A DNA stretch of 48,732 nt from an uncultured Alphaproteobacteria bacterium (GCA_949286465.1 CASECI010000010.1:1-48732), one strand, 5' to 3'. Shown: positions 18,823 to 28,538, counted from the stretch's first letter. Notes: generated by a model not told the origin, from the sequence alone. A program made the numbers and translations.

Positions 18823-20952
18823 AACATCTAACTGGATATCAAGAACTTGTTGATTTTCTCGTATTCTTCTTTCCTTAACAAATTCAGGGACAGGAGAAGG
18901 TTGAGGCAGAGATGTTTTTTGCTTCATCTCTTCATCATTAAAATAAAGTGGCGTTGTTGCTTGAATTGGTCTGTGATACCACCCTGTCACAAGAACAAGT
19001 TGCTTATCTATAGACATATTCAGTATTCCTGTTCCCCCTATTGTTGTATCCTCAATGTATTTATACCCACCTTTTTGATAGAACGGATTGACATCTTTTC
19101 CAAACCCAACAGCGCCACCATGAGAACCTTCTACTTTTCTTGTTAATTTCATAATTCCTTCCATTACTTTGTTTCTCGTTTCTGGGTTATTTTGACGTTT
19201 AATAATTTTAGCCCCGATAGAATTCATAATAATATCCGTTGTATTTTCACCATATTTAGCAGTGATTTGATGCCAATCCTGAACAACAACTAAGAAAATA
19301 TTTGCTTTAGACCGACCAAAAGTAATTCCATCAGCTATACTTTGTAAAGAAGGCATTCGAGCAAAGTCGTCTAATATAAATTCAACTGGATAAGGTCCCA
19401 TATCTGCTTGAGAAGGCCCTTTACTCATTAAATATCCCGTAACCATATTTATAAATAAATTACAAACAGCCCCCCCCTCATTATTTATATAAAAGGTTAC
19501 TGGTTCAAATTCGCCTGTTTGAGGATTTTTAATCCCTCTTAAATCTTTATAAGTAAAATCATTAGATGATGTCTTACTCCGAATAGCACTATTTTTAAAT
19601 AACTCTATTCCTGTTTGAGCCATAGAAATAACAGAAGCTCTTTGTTTGTCTGGCAAAGATAAAACTTGATTTAACTCTAATAGTGCACGCCGACTATAAC
19701 CATAATAGAAGGTTTCATCTACAATTGTATCAAAAATAGTTTGCCAAACATCTAAGCTCATTGCCATCATATCCCCTTGATCGCGTTTTTTCCGAAGCTC
19801 TATTGTCTTAGCAAACATCCAGTTATTTAATAAATCTAATAACATTCCAAAAGAAGCTTCTCGACCTACCCAGTTATGAGGTAATGGATACCAACTACCG
19901 ATGGGAACATAATTCTGAGAAGTTAATTTATTTTCTTTAATAGCTAAAATAGCACTCTTAACTTCAGGAGTAGGCTGCATCCCTTGATAATAACTCAGTA
20001 AAACTTCTAAATCCTCTTTATCGATTAGCTTTCTTTGTAGACGCATCAAAAAATAATCATTTGCCTTCGCTTGAGCAACTTTATTTGTAATATAAATCGT
20101 TAAACCAGTTAAGCATGAACGCCCTGCTTTAACCCAATAAGGATCTGTTCCTTCTGGGCCATTTGGGATTAAAAACTCTACTAAAGTATCAATATAAGAA
20201 TCTCTTCCTTTATGTTGAGGGGGCATATTATCTTCATTTAAAGGATTCCAACAAGGATAATAAATCCCCTGTTGAGGATTATCAACTTTACTAAAATCCA
20301 TAATAAATGTTGGACCTTTTGTTGCACGGTATCCACTCGTTTTTATTGCAAGTTCTCCTTTAGGATCATGAATAAATAAACACGAATTATCTGCTGTTAG
20401 AATATTAGGAATAACAACACCATTTGTTTTCCCTGACAAAGGGGCTCCTATACAAAAAACAGACCGTGTTTCCGTTAATCGAAGGGGTTTCTTTTTAAAA
20501 TTTCCGATATAAAGATATTTCCCTTTAAATAATCCCATTTTCCGAATATCATCTGAACGAGCTTCCCGACCACTTCTAAAATATTGTGGCCGATAATCAT
20601 AAGGATTGTAGCCTATCATAAAACCACAGAATAAAACATACGCTAGCAACGGAATTAAAGGGATTTTCCACTTAAAAAAAGAAGCCCAAGTATAGTGCTT
20701 CGGTTCATGAAATATATAATCATAAAACCATGAAAAGTATGTATCTAAAATATATGTTGGAGATTCAATACTATCTGAGATAAATTTCGAAACCTGAGAA
20801 AAAGAATAATCCGAAAAACGACCTCCAACAAGAACAGCTAAGACAATAAATAATGCTGCTAATAACCAAAAAATTAAAAAACCAGCACTAAATGTAATAC
20901 CTAAAAAAGCACAGGCACGACGTCGTTCATTATACGCAGGATTTAATCTCAT
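18814..20952 (-). CDS. Type IV secretion coupling protein (VirD4/TraG family)
   Basis: A 712-residue inner-membrane ATPase of the VirD4/TraG family, which recruits substrates to type IV secretion systems. Two hydrophobic segments (about 17-43 and 95-115) precede the nucleotide-binding domain. Walker A is GAPLSGKT (169-176), followed by VVIPNIL and the family motif HDPKGELAIKTSGYR. Walker B is FILDDFARMPSL with a later VVQDWHQI segment. No other type IV secretion gene is in the window. It begins immediately after the pentapeptide-repeat gene stop, so the two are translationally linked. Confidence 0.92.
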   Translation of the reverse strand: MRLNPAYNERRRACAFLGITFSAGFLIFWLLAALFIVLAVLVGGRFSDYSFSQVSKFISDSIESPTYILDTYFSWFYDYIFHEPKHYTWASFFKWKIPLIPLLAYVLFCGFMIGYNPYDYRPQYFRSGREARSDDIRKMGLFKGKYLYIGNFKKKPLRLTETRSVFCIGAPLSGKTNGVVIPNILTADNSCLFIHDPKGELAIKTSGYRATKGPTFIMDFSKVDNPQQGIYYPCWNPLNEDNMPPQHKGRDSYIDTLVEFLIPNGPEGTDPYWVKAGRSCLTGLTIYITNKVAQAKANDYFLMRLQRKLIDKEDLEVLLSYYQGMQPTPEVKSAILAIKENKLTSQNYVPIGSWYPLPHNWVGREASFGMLLDLLNNWMFAKTIELRKKRDQGDMMAMSLDVWQTIFDTIVDETFYYGYSRRALLELNQVLSLPDKQRASVISMAQTGIELFKNSAIRSKTSSNDFTYKDLRGIKNPQTGEFEPVTFYINNEGGAVCNLFINMVTGYLMSKGPSQADMGPYPVEFILDDFARMPSLQSIADGITFGRSKANIFLVVVQDWHQITAKYGENTTDIIMNSIGAKIIKRQNNPETRNKVMEGIMKLTRKVEGSHGGAVGFGKDVNPFYQKGGYKYIEDTTIGGTGILNMSIDKQLVLVTGWYHRPIQATTPLYFNDEEMKQKTSLPQPSPVPEFVKERRIRENQQVLDIQLDVLS

Positions 20953-21969
20953 TTAAGCCCTCTTTTTCAATTGCGTTCGCTCTGTTCGTACACGGGCTTT
21001 CTGACGACCAATAACCTTGGTCGCTTGAATATTCTCTGACAATACGGGTGGTTCTTTTCTCAGTTGCTTTTCATCTTTTACTTCTTCTGTTTTTCTTACA
21101 TCAACTGAATTTATTTTTTCTTCCTTTTTCGGGGGACGCTTTAATTTCTTTGCGTAAGAATAAATCGTTTGTTTTTTTAAAGTCTCCGCCTTTCCAAACT
21201 CACCTGCTTTCTCGGCTCTCTCCACTGCTATTTTATTCATCATAATTTCGAGTGTTCTTTCCGAAAGCTCTGCTATTCTTTTTTGCTTTTCTTTTAAAGT
21301 AAACAATAAGTCCGAACCTAAAATATGACGCCTATCAATATAGGTTCCTGATAAATTAACTCCATCTAATACAAAAGCTGATAAATCTATATCAGATACA
21401 TCTACTTTTGATAAATCCATCATTCTTAGGTCTAAAAAATGTAATTGATCCTGAGGAAGCTCTGGTAGTTTTATTTTTCCCTTTTCTATTTGTTCTATTA
21501 ACCAGTCTAGTGTTTGTAAATATTTTTTATTTTCTTCATCAATAACTGTACCTTCCATAGAACAGTTTTTATGGACAACTCCTTTAAAAACAGTATTCGT
21601 TACATCTGCTTCATCTAAATTTGTGTTTTCCATATAGGCATAAGATAAATTTGCATTTTTTAAAGAAGATTTAGATAAATTGGTATCTGTTAAATTCGCT
21701 TTTGATAAATTAATTCCATCTAAATTATAGCCAGATAAATCTGCTCCTTTTAAGTTCACTCCTGTAAAATCTAGCCCAGAAACACTTTTTCCCTCTTTGA
21801 GTATTTTTATCAGTTCCAAAGCTTGAATATCTGTTTTATATGTATCTGCCTCACTCGGCAGAATGCTTAAATCATCAGAAACATAAGGAAGAAAATTGTA
21901 TTTATCTTCTTCCATTAAAGGAGTTGCACCTATTTTCTTTTGTGGTCTTTTTAACTCTCTATCCATCAT
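20953..21969 (-). CDS. Pentapeptide-repeat protein coupled to VirD4 homologue
   Basis: A 338-residue soluble protein. Residues about 60-150 are pentapeptide repeats of the A(D/N)LxX type (GADLSGYNLDGINLSKANL and onward), with a second short patch around 180-212. The remainder is a helical, charged region, and the last 20 residues are strongly basic. There is no signal peptide or membrane segment. The stop codon abuts the start of the coupling-protein gene. A basic C-terminal tail is a feature of several type IV secretion substrates, so it could be an effector or an adaptor for the coupling protein (inference). An alternative start is Met19 (21915), preceded by a weak ribosome binding site. 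Confidence 0.8.
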   Translation of the reverse strand: MMDRELKRPQKKIGATPLMEEDKYNFLPYVSDDLSILPSEADTYKTDIQALELIKILKEGKSVSGLDFTGVNLKGADLSGYNLDGINLSKANLTDTNLSKSSLKNANLSYAYMENTNLDEADVTNTVFKGVVHKNCSMEGTVIDEENKKYLQTLDWLIEQIEKGKIKLPELPQDQLHFLDLRMMDLSKVDVSDIDLSAFVLDGVNLSGTYIDRRHILGSDLLFTLKEKQKRIAELSERTLEIMMNKIAVERAEKAGEFGKAETLKKQTIYSYAKKLKRPPKKEEKINSVDVRKTEEVKDEKQLRKEPPVLSENIQATKVIGRQKARVRTERTQLKKRA

Positions 21970-21976
21970 AGGTTAA

Positions 21977-22004
21977 ATTATAGCAAAAAAACCCAAAAGA
22001 ACAA
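21977..22004 (-). promoter_or_regulatory. Extended -10 promoter directly upstream of pentapeptide gene
   Basis: On the minus strand TTGTTC (22004-21999) is followed after 16 bases by TGCTATAAT, a perfect extended -10 (TATAAT at 21982-21977). Only seven bases separate the -10 from the annotated ATG, so transcription would begin at or next to the start codon, implying a leaderless mRNA unless translation starts downstream at Met19. Confidence 0.65.
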
Positions 22005-22029
22005 GTTATTTTAGTTAATCGCACTATTT

Positions 22030-22995
22030 TCAAAACTGAGGACGTGGATCTTGAGACTTTGCCGGCCAAGTTTTTACAAAATTCTCCAGAACTTCATCAG
22101 GCTTTTCAGGAAGAATAATTTCCACTTTAACCAGTAAATCTCCTTTACCAGCAATCCCCTTTCCTTTCAAGCGAAGAATTTTCCCAGAACTCGTATTCTT
22201 TGGGACACTGAGTGCAACCTTCCCCGACAGCGTTGGAATTGTCACCTTTGCCCCAAGAACGGCCTCCTTTAATGTTAGAGGTAAATTCATTAAAACATTA
22301 TCACCCTCTCGTGTAAAAATCGGGTCCGACAATACATGTATCTTAATGAGAGCATCACCACTGGGTCCACCAGCTTGACCTGAACCACCTTGCCCTTTTA
22401 ATCGTAATGTTGCTCCATCTTTTATTCCTGCGGGGATTTTTACCTTTATCTGTTTGCCTGAACTTAATCGAACAGAAGTTTCCCCGCCTAATGCAGCAAC
22501 TTTAAATGAAACTGATAACTCATAAGATATGTCTTGACCGGGAGTTGCATAATTTTGATGACGTCCAGCTCCTGTAAATCCACCAAATGGATTCCCAGAT
22601 CCCATACCTGAACCTCCCATACCTCCTCCAAACATCGAAAATATATCATTTAAATCAAACTCTTGAAATTGTTCATTCCCAGAACCTGTGCTTCGATATG
22701 TATATGTTCTTCCTCCTGGGAAGCCATTCCCAAATGGATTCCCTCCATAAGCACCTCCAGCAAAACCTCTTGGCTTTCCTTGTTCATCAATTTCTCCTGC
22801 ATCATATTGACGGCGTTTCTTTTCATCTGATAAAATTTCATATGCGGCCGTTGCTTCTTTAAATTTGTCCGCAGCTTTCGGGTCGTTCTTTGCTACATCC
22901 GGATGACACGTACGCGCAATTTTATGATATGCCTTCTTTATGTCAGCTGATGTTGCTGTTTTACTTACGCCTAAAATCTGATATAAATCTGTCAT
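22030..22995 (-). CDS. CbpA-type DnaJ-family co-chaperone
   Basis: A 321-residue type II J-domain protein. The J domain (1-70) has the HPD motif in ARTCHPDVAKN, followed by a Gly/Phe-rich region (about 78-155) and a C-terminal substrate-binding domain without the CxxCxGxG zinc finger of true DnaJ. This matches CbpA/DnaJ class B proteins, which stimulate DnaK. The ribosome binding site (GAGGAAA) is good. Divergent from the cation efflux gene; the pentapeptide gene lies 60 bases downstream and has its own promoter. No dnaK is in the window. Confidence 0.92.
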   Translation of the reverse strand: MTDLYQILGVSKTATSADIKKAYHKIARTCHPDVAKNDPKAADKFKEATAAYEILSDEKKRRQYDAGEIDEQGKPRGFAGGAYGGNPFGNGFPGGRTYTYRSTGSGNEQFQEFDLNDIFSMFGGGMGGSGMGSGNPFGGFTGAGRHQNYATPGQDISYELSVSFKVAALGGETSVRLSSGKQIKVKIPAGIKDGATLRLKGQGGSGQAGGPSGDALIKIHVLSDPIFTREGDNVLMNLPLTLKEAVLGAKVTIPTLSGKVALSVPKNTSSGKILRLKGKGIAGKGDLLVKVEIILPEKPDEVLENFVKTWPAKSQDPRPQF

Positions 22996-23089
22996 TTTTT
23001 CCTCTTCTGTCTTATTTTATCTAAATATAGGTTAAATTAATAAAAAAATCTATGGCTTTTCAAGAAAAAATAGAGTAAATATAGTCACC

Positions 23090-23968
23090 ATGTTGATACG
23101 TAAACTAAAAAATGAAAGCCTAATGCGGCTTGCAAGTTATTTTTCCGTCGGTACAGCTCTCCTGCTAATCGGCGTTAAACTTATGTCTTTTTTTTATACG
23201 CATTCTTTAGCAATTTTATCTACCCTTATGGACTCTGGATTAGATTTACTTGCCTCTGTCGTGAACCTTATTGCCATACAACAATCTCTTGTCCCCGCTG
23301 ATAAAAATCATCGTTTCGGACATGGGAAAGCTGAAGCTCTTGGAGGAGTTGCACAAGGAATTATTATTGCTAGCTCCGCGTTCTTCCTCCTCTATGAAAC
23401 TTGGACGAATATTCAAAACCCAAGACCTCTAGAGCGATTTGATATCGGACTAGGTGTAATGCTCTTTTCAATTGTTTTGACTTTTATCCTTATTTCTTTT
23501 CAACGCTTCGTTATTCTTAAAACAAATTCTGTTTCTATTGATGCTGATAGTGCTCACTATACCGGGGATATTTTAATGAACCTAGGCGTTATCACTTCCA
23601 TGATTTTTTCTTATACTTTAGGTTTGTCTTGGGTGGATACAATTTTTGCAATAGGAGTTGCTTTTTATCTTATTATAACAGCTATCAAAGTTATCATTAA
23701 AGCCTGCCAAATCCTCATGGACCAAGAGTTATCAAAAGATGTGCGAAATCAAATAAAAAAAATAGCCCTTCAACATCCAGAAATAACTTGCATCCATGAT
23801 TTAAGAACACGCAATGCAGGTTTACACAAATTCATTCAATTCAATGCGCACATGAAAAAAGGGTTGTCTCTGAACGAAACACACGAAGTCTGTTCTCTTC
23901 TAGAAAAAGAAATTAAAGAGGCTATTCCTAATTCTGAAACATTCATCCATCAGGAACCTTCAGAATAA
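23090..23968 (+). CDS. Cation diffusion facilitator family transporter
   Basis: A 292-residue inner-membrane metal/proton antiporter (FieF/CzcD family) with about six transmembrane segments. The metal site motifs are present: MDSGLD (Asp48, Asp52) in TM2 and ADSAHYTGD in TM5, along with HRFGHGKAEAL between TM2 and TM3. The cytoplasmic C-terminal domain (about 205-290) has a CDF dimerisation fold with HPEITCIHDLRTR. The metal (Fe, Zn, Mn or Cd) cannot be decided; the DxxxD/HxxxD set resembles FieF and zinc exporters. The upstream ribosome binding site is weak. It precedes rex by 65 bases. Confidence 0.92.
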   Translation: MLIRKLKNESLMRLASYFSVGTALLLIGVKLMSFFYTHSLAILSTLMDSGLDLLASVVNLIAIQQSLVPADKNHRFGHGKAEALGGVAQGIIIASSAFFLLYETWTNIQNPRPLERFDIGLGVMLFSIVLTFILISFQRFVILKTNSVSIDADSAHYTGDILMNLGVITSMIFSYTLGLSWVDTIFAIGVAFYLIITAIKVIIKACQILMDQELSKDVRNQIKKIALQHPEITCIHDLRTRNAGLHKFIQFNAHMKKGLSLNETHEVCSLLEKEIKEAIPNSETFIHQEPSE

Positions 23969-23976
23969 GTTTTTTC

Positions 23977-24016
23977 TTGACTTTTTTGTTTATTTATGTA
24001 AATTAAGATAAATAAA
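23977..24016 (+). promoter_or_regulatory. Predicted rex promoter with overlapping inverted repeat
   Basis: TTGACT (23977-23982) is followed after 16 bases by TAAATT (23999-24004). A perfect 9-bp inverted repeat, TTTATTTAT (23989-23997) and ATAAATAAA (24008-24016), overlaps the -10 with a 10-base centre. It could be an autoregulatory operator for Rex, but it is not the canonical TTGTGA-N6-TCACAA type and AT-rich DNA gives such repeats by chance. Confidence 0.4.
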
Positions 24017-24033
24017 TATCCAACGAGAAAATC

Positions 24034-24684
24034 ATGAGTGAAACAATAAAGAAAAGACTTGGAAAAGTTCCTTCTATTCGTCGATTACCTTTATATCTTG
24101 ATCGATTAATCGATTGTAAAAACAAAGGTATAACTATTGTAACCTCTTCAGAGCTTGCTAAAGAAATGGGAATGCTTCCCATTGTTGTCAAAAAAGACTT
24201 ACAACTTGTTGAACCTCCCACAAAAAAAAGAGCTGGATATTTAGTTGACGGAACCATCGATGCTATACAATCTTTTCTTGATTGGCATCAACCTTATTCT
24301 GCAGTTCTTATCGGCGTCGGGAACCTAGGCTCTGCATTACTTGGATATCATGGCTTTAATGGTATTAATTTTATCGGTGCATTTGATATTGATAAGGCAA
24401 AAATTGGTCAAAGTATTCACGGTGTACCTGTTCATGATTTAAATCACTTTTCTTCTTTTGCAACAAAGAAAAAAATTGATATCGTTATCTTGGCAACACC
24501 TGCAAGCGTAGCCCAAGAAACGGTCAATAAAATTTCTATGTCACCGATAAAAGCTATTTGGAATTTTACGCCCGCGAAATTGCATGTTTTACCGCATATT
24601 GCTTTACAAAGAGAAGATTTATCTGCAGGTCTTGCTGAATTGTGTGCTAAAATTAAACATAATAAACAACAATCGTTTTTCTAA
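24034..24684 (+). CDS. rex: Redox-sensing transcriptional repressor Rex
   Basis: Rex senses the NADH/NAD+ ratio and represses fermentative and anaerobic genes when NADH is low. The 216 residues are the usual size. An N-terminal winged helix (about 8-75) has the family pattern PSIRRLPLYLDRL and TSSELAKEMGM. The Rossmann domain starts with VLIGVGNLGSALLGY (about 91-105), then AFDIDKAKIG and ILATPASVAQETV, and the C-terminal swap helix. It lies 14 bases upstream of the [FeFe] hydrogenase gene, a natural Rex target, and so probably co-transcribed with it. Rex is more typical of Firmicutes and Actinobacteria, so acquisition by transfer is possible. Confidence 0.94.
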   Translation: MSETIKKRLGKVPSIRRLPLYLDRLIDCKNKGITIVTSSELAKEMGMLPIVVKKDLQLVEPPTKKRAGYLVDGTIDAIQSFLDWHQPYSAVLIGVGNLGSALLGYHGFNGINFIGAFDIDKAKIGQSIHGVPVHDLNHFSSFATKKKIDIVILATPASVAQETVNKISMSPIKAIWNFTPAKLHVLPHIALQREDLSAGLAELCAKIKHNKQQSFF

Positions 24685-24698
24685 GAAGGAGTTTTTGA

Positions 24699-26162
24699 AT
24701 GAAAGATGAAAATCGTGCCCTTTTGTTTAAAAAAGACGTACTCGTCCGTTTAGCAAAAGCATTTTATAATAATGATTTTGAAAAAGGAGCCAATCGATTG
24801 CCTGTCGAAATGCGCCCAAAAGATGTCGACACAGTTCGTTGCTGCGTTTACAAAGAACGAGCTGTAGCTCGTGACCGAGCAATCGCAGGTATGGGACTTT
24901 CCATTGAAGAAAGTGATGACGCTATTCCATTAAGCGAATATGCACATGAAGCTCTTCAACAAGAAAAACCTCGTGATGCAAATTTAACTGTTATTGACAT
25001 TGCATGTAATGAATGTGTTCCTTCTCGTTATATTGTCACGGAAGTTTGTCAGGGATGTTTAGCTCGTTCTTGTGCAGATAACTGTCCTTTTGGTGCAATT
25101 TATTTTGAGAACGGACGTTCTAAAATAGATCCTACAAAATGCAAAAACTGTGGCAAATGTGCGATGAGTTGTCCATATCATGCCATCACAAAAATTGTTG
25201 TTCCTTGCGAAGATGTGTGCCCTGTTGGAGCAATCAGCAAGAATGAAAAAGGTGTTGCAGAAATTGATCATGATTTATGTATTCAATGTGGACAATGTAT
25301 GAAGGTATGCCCTTTCGGAGCGATCACAGGAAAAAGTCAGATGATTTATGCTTTAAAAGCTATTGCTCAAGGCAAAAAGTCTGTTGCAATGGTAGCGCCA
25401 TCAATTGCAGGTCAGTTTAATGCGACTTTAGGTCAAGTTGCGACTGCCTTACGTTTATTAGGATTTTCAAAAGTTATTGAAGTTGCTCATGGAGCAGATG
25501 TAACAACTTTAAATGAAGCTAAAGAATTGGTTGAACGTATGGAAAAAGGAGAAAAATTTATGACAACGTCATGTTGTCCTGCTTATTACCAAGCTGCTCG
25601 TCGACATATTCCAGATATTTTACCAATGGTTTCAAGCACAGGGACACCTATGCATTACACAGCAGAAATAATCAAAAAAGAAGATCCCGAAGCAACAACA
25701 TTTTTTGTTGGACCTTGTGTTGCTAAACGAAATGAAGCAATGATGGATGATTTAGTCGATTTTGTACTAACTTTTGAAGAAATAGATGCTTTATTCGAAG
25801 CAAAAGGAATTAATCCAAGTGAATTAGATGAAACTGACTTAGGAAGAGACGCCTCTAAGCAAGGACGCGGCTTTCCTCTTTCGGGCGGCGTTGCAGGAGC
25901 TGTCCAATCTATTGTCGGAGATAAAATCGAGATAAAGCCTGTCACTATAAACGGATTAACTCCAGCTAACATGCGGATTTTAAAGGCCTACGCAAAAAAT
26001 GGAGCACCAGGAAATCTTGTTGAAGTTATGGCTTGCCCTGGAGGCTGCTCATGTGGGCCGGCTGGATGCGCTGGACGCGTCAATGAAGCTGTTAAAGGAG
26101 CTAGGAAGTTAATGGAGGAAAGTCCAGATTTAAATGATATCAAAGATAATATAGAAAAATAA
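24699..26162 (+). CDS. [FeFe] hydrogenase, group B-like monomeric type
   Basis: A 487-residue iron-sulfur hydrogenase that would reduce protons to H2 (or oxidise H2) with a low-potential electron donor. The N-terminal half has several cysteine clusters: CNEC, CQGC, CxxCGKCxxxCP (148-159), CEDVCP and CIQCGQCMKVCP (194-205), giving two to three 4Fe-4S sites. H-cluster motifs are L1 TSCCP (290-294), L2 GPCVAK (338-343) and L3 MACPGGCSCG (444-453). L2 begins with Gly rather than Met and L3 continues PAGC, which resembles group B (TIGR04105-like) rather than classic group A enzymes. Maturation genes hydE, hydF and hydG are not in the window. It is followed by a strong terminator. Confidence 0.9.
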   Translation: MKDENRALLFKKDVLVRLAKAFYNNDFEKGANRLPVEMRPKDVDTVRCCVYKERAVARDRAIAGMGLSIEESDDAIPLSEYAHEALQQEKPRDANLTVIDIACNECVPSRYIVTEVCQGCLARSCADNCPFGAIYFENGRSKIDPTKCKNCGKCAMSCPYHAITKIVVPCEDVCPVGAISKNEKGVAEIDHDLCIQCGQCMKVCPFGAITGKSQMIYALKAIAQGKKSVAMVAPSIAGQFNATLGQVATALRLLGFSKVIEVAHGADVTTLNEAKELVERMEKGEKFMTTSCCPAYYQAARRHIPDILPMVSSTGTPMHYTAEIIKKEDPEATTFFVGPCVAKRNEAMMDDLVDFVLTFEEIDALFEAKGINPSELDETDLGRDASKQGRGFPLSGGVAGAVQSIVGDKIEIKPVTINGLTPANMRILKAYAKNGAPGNLVEVMACPGGCSCGPAGCAGRVNEAVKGARKLMEESPDLNDIKDNIEK

Positions 26163-26166
26163 AATC

Positions 26167-26190
26167 AGCCCCTTAATAGGGGCTTTTTTT
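26167..26190 (+). terminator. Rho-independent terminator of rex-hydrogenase unit
   Basis: Stem agcccc (26167-26172), loop ttaata, complementary arm ggggct (26179-26184), then seven T residues, five bases after the hydrogenase stop codon. Confidence 0.88.
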
Positions 26191-26330
26191 AGCTCCTCCC
26201 CTTTTAAAAAGGAACATACTTTATTTTGACTAAAAGAATCATCCTTTTTTCAGTTATTCTTAAGTACTTTTCTCTTTCTTTTCAAACAAAGCAATGTTAT
26301 AAACAAATATAAAGATAGAGGGAGAGTCGA

Positions 26331-28538
26331 ATGAAAAGTATATTATCATCACAATATATGCATCAAATGATGACTTATGGAATTACAAATCCATTTGATA
26401 TCTTGGGTATGCATGAGTCTGATAAAGGCGGACTTTTCATTCGTGTCTGTTACCCTCAAGCACTAGATATTTTCGTCATCTCTGAAGATGAACAAACTGA
26501 GATAGGTAAGATGTCTCGTATTCATGATTATGGTTTATTCCAGCTTGATTTACCTGAAGAAAAAAACTTTTTTAAATATAAATTACGAGTTGTCTTTGGA
26601 AATGGCTCATCTTATACGACATATGATGTTTATCGTTTTCCTCCTGTCTTAAGTGATTTTGATTTACACTTAATAAATGAAGGAACTCATAAAAATTTAT
26701 ATGACAAATTAGGTGCTCACTTAATAACATTAGACGGTGTCAAAGGCGTTTTTTTTGCTGTATGGGCTCCGAACGCCAAACGCGTAAGTGTTATTGGCAA
26801 TTTTAATACATGGGATGGACGGCGACACATGATGCGTAGAAGAGAAGCCTCCGGTGTATGGGAGCTCTTTATTCCAGGTCTCGTCGAAGGAGAATATTAT
26901 AAATATGAAATATTAGATTCTAAAAATCAAGTGCTTCCTTTAAAATCTGATCCTGTCGGCTTCTACGCAGAATTAAGACCAAATACAGCCTCTATTGTAT
27001 ATAATCCACGACGGTATATTTGGAACGATACCGAGTGGATGAATAAACGTAAAAATGAAGCCGATCCATTACATAAGCCTATGTCTATATATGAAGTACA
27101 TCTTGGCTCTTGGCGACGCAACTCTCTGGAAAACAATCGCTTCTTAACTTATCGAGAACTGGCAAAAGAACTTCCTGAATATGTTAAGGAGATGGGCTTT
27201 ACCCATGTCGAGTTCTTACCTATTTCTGAGCATCCTTTCGATGGTTCTTGGGGGTATCAAACTTTAGGATTATATGCTCCAACTTCTAGATATGGTTCTC
27301 CTGATGATTTCAAATTTTTAATTGATTCTCTTCATCAACAAAATATTGGCGTTATTATGGATTGGGTCCCTGCCCATTTCCCTAAAGATGAGTATGGTCT
27401 CGCTTATTTTGATGGAACAGCTCTTTATGAGCATGCAGACACTCGAAAAGGTGAGCAAAAAGAATGGGGAACTAAAATCTATAACTATGGACGAAACGAA
27501 GTCGCTAACTTCCTTTTAGCTAATGCTCTCTTTTGGATAAAAGAATATCATATCGATGGTCTGAGAGTAGATGCTGTCGCTTCTATGCTTTATTTAGACT
27601 ATGGCCGTAAAAATGGGGAATGGCTTCCTAATCAATATGGAGGTCATGAAAATATCGAAGCTATTTATTTCTTAAGAAGACTAAATGAATGGGTATATGC
27701 AGAACAATCAGGAGCAACAACTTTTGCAGAAGAATCTACATCTTGGCCCATGGTTTCAAGACCTACTTACTTGGGAGGACTCGGGTTTTCCTTCAAATGG
27801 GATATGGGATGGATGAATGATTCTTTACAATATATGCGAAGAGATCCTATTTATCGTAAATATCATCAAAGTGAACTGACTTTTAGTCTTATGTATGCAT
27901 TCACTGAAAACTTTGTCCTACCTCTTTCTCACGACGAAGTTGTCCATGGAAAAGGACCAATGATAGACAAAATGCCTGGAGACAGATGGCAAAAATTCGC
28001 TAATTTACGAGCTTATTATACATTTATGTATACTCATCCGGGTAAGAAACTCCTCTTTATGGGAAATGAATTTGCTCAAGATTGGGAATGGAAATATGAC
28101 CAAAGCCTTGGCTGGCATTTATTACAATATCCAGAACATAAAGGATTACAATCTCTTGTAAAAGATTTAAATTTACTACATGTATCTGAGCCGGCTCTCT
28201 ATCAAGTAGATTTTGATGAAAATGGCTTTGAATGGATTGATGGTTCTGATGTTGAACATAGTGTCATCAGTTATATCCGAAAAGCTCAAAATCCTGATGA
28301 TTTTATCATCGTTGTTTGTAATTTTACACCTACGGTTTTGCATCACTATCTTGTCGGAACTGATATTGAAGGCGTTTATGAAGAAATATTTAACTCCGAT
28401 AACCTGAAATATGGAGGAAGTGATGTCCTTAATAAAGGGGAAATACAAACAAAAGAACCTGGCTGGAATTTCAAAAAATATGCCTTAGATTTGACTTTAC
28501 CTCCTCTTGGAACAATTCTTCTAAAAAAGAAAAAATAG
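26331..28538 (+). CDS. glgB: 1,4-alpha-glucan branching enzyme
   Basis: GlgB makes alpha-1,6 branches in glycogen. The 735 residues have the usual layout: an N-terminal carbohydrate-binding/early-set region (about 1-220, with [20 protein letters not shown]), the GH13 catalytic barrel, and a C-terminal beta domain. The catalytic triad lies in [11 protein letters not shown] (nucleophile Asp), AEESTSWP (acid Glu) and [12 protein letters not shown] (transition-state Asp). The ribosome binding site is GAGGGAGAG. It lies nine bases upstream of glgX, forming a glycogen pair. No glgA, glgC or glgP is visible. Confidence 0.97.
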   Translation: MKSILSSQYMHQMMTYGITNPFDILGMHESDKGGLFIRVCYPQALDIFVISEDEQTEIGKMSRIHDYGLFQLDLPEEKNFFKYKLRVVFGNGSSYTTYDVYRFPPVLSDFDLHLINEGTHKNLYDKLGAHLITLDGVKGVFFAVWAPNAKRVSVIGNFNTWDGRRHMMRRREASGVWELFIPGLVEGEYYKYEILDSKNQVLPLKSDPVGFYAELRPNTASIVYNPRRYIWNDTEWMNKRKNEADPLHKPMSIYEVHLGSWRRNSLENNRFLTYRELAKELPEYVKEMGFTHVEFLPISEHPFDGSWGYQTLGLYAPTSRYGSPDDFKFLIDSLHQQNIGVIMDWVPAHFPKDEYGLAYFDGTALYEHADTRKGEQKEWGTKIYNYGRNEVANFLLANALFWIKEYHIDGLRVDAVASMLYLDYGRKNGEWLPNQYGGHENIEAIYFLRRLNEWVYAEQSGATTFAEESTSWPMVSRPTYLGGLGFSFKWDMGWMNDSLQYMRRDPIYRKYHQSELTFSLMYAFTENFVLPLSHDEVVHGKGPMIDKMPGDRWQKFANLRAYYTFMYTHPGKKLLFMGNEFAQDWEWKYDQSLGWHLLQYPEHKGLQSLVKDLNLLHVSEPALYQVDFDENGFEWIDGSDVEHSVISYIRKAQNPDDFIIVVCNFTPTVLHHYLVGTDIEGVYEEIFNSDNLKYGGSDVLNKGEIQTKEPGWNFKKYALDLTLPPLGTILLKKKK

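Noticed and set aside
22996..23089. Regulatory element in the divergent dnaJ/cation efflux region
   Set aside because: A TTGAAA box on the minus strand has only a poor -10 (TAATTT); no heat-shock CIRCE repeat or RpoH-type pattern was recognised.
26191..26330. TTGACT box (26226-26231) as a glgB promoter
   Set aside because: No -10-like hexamer at a suitable distance; the nearest TATTCT is 23 bases away.
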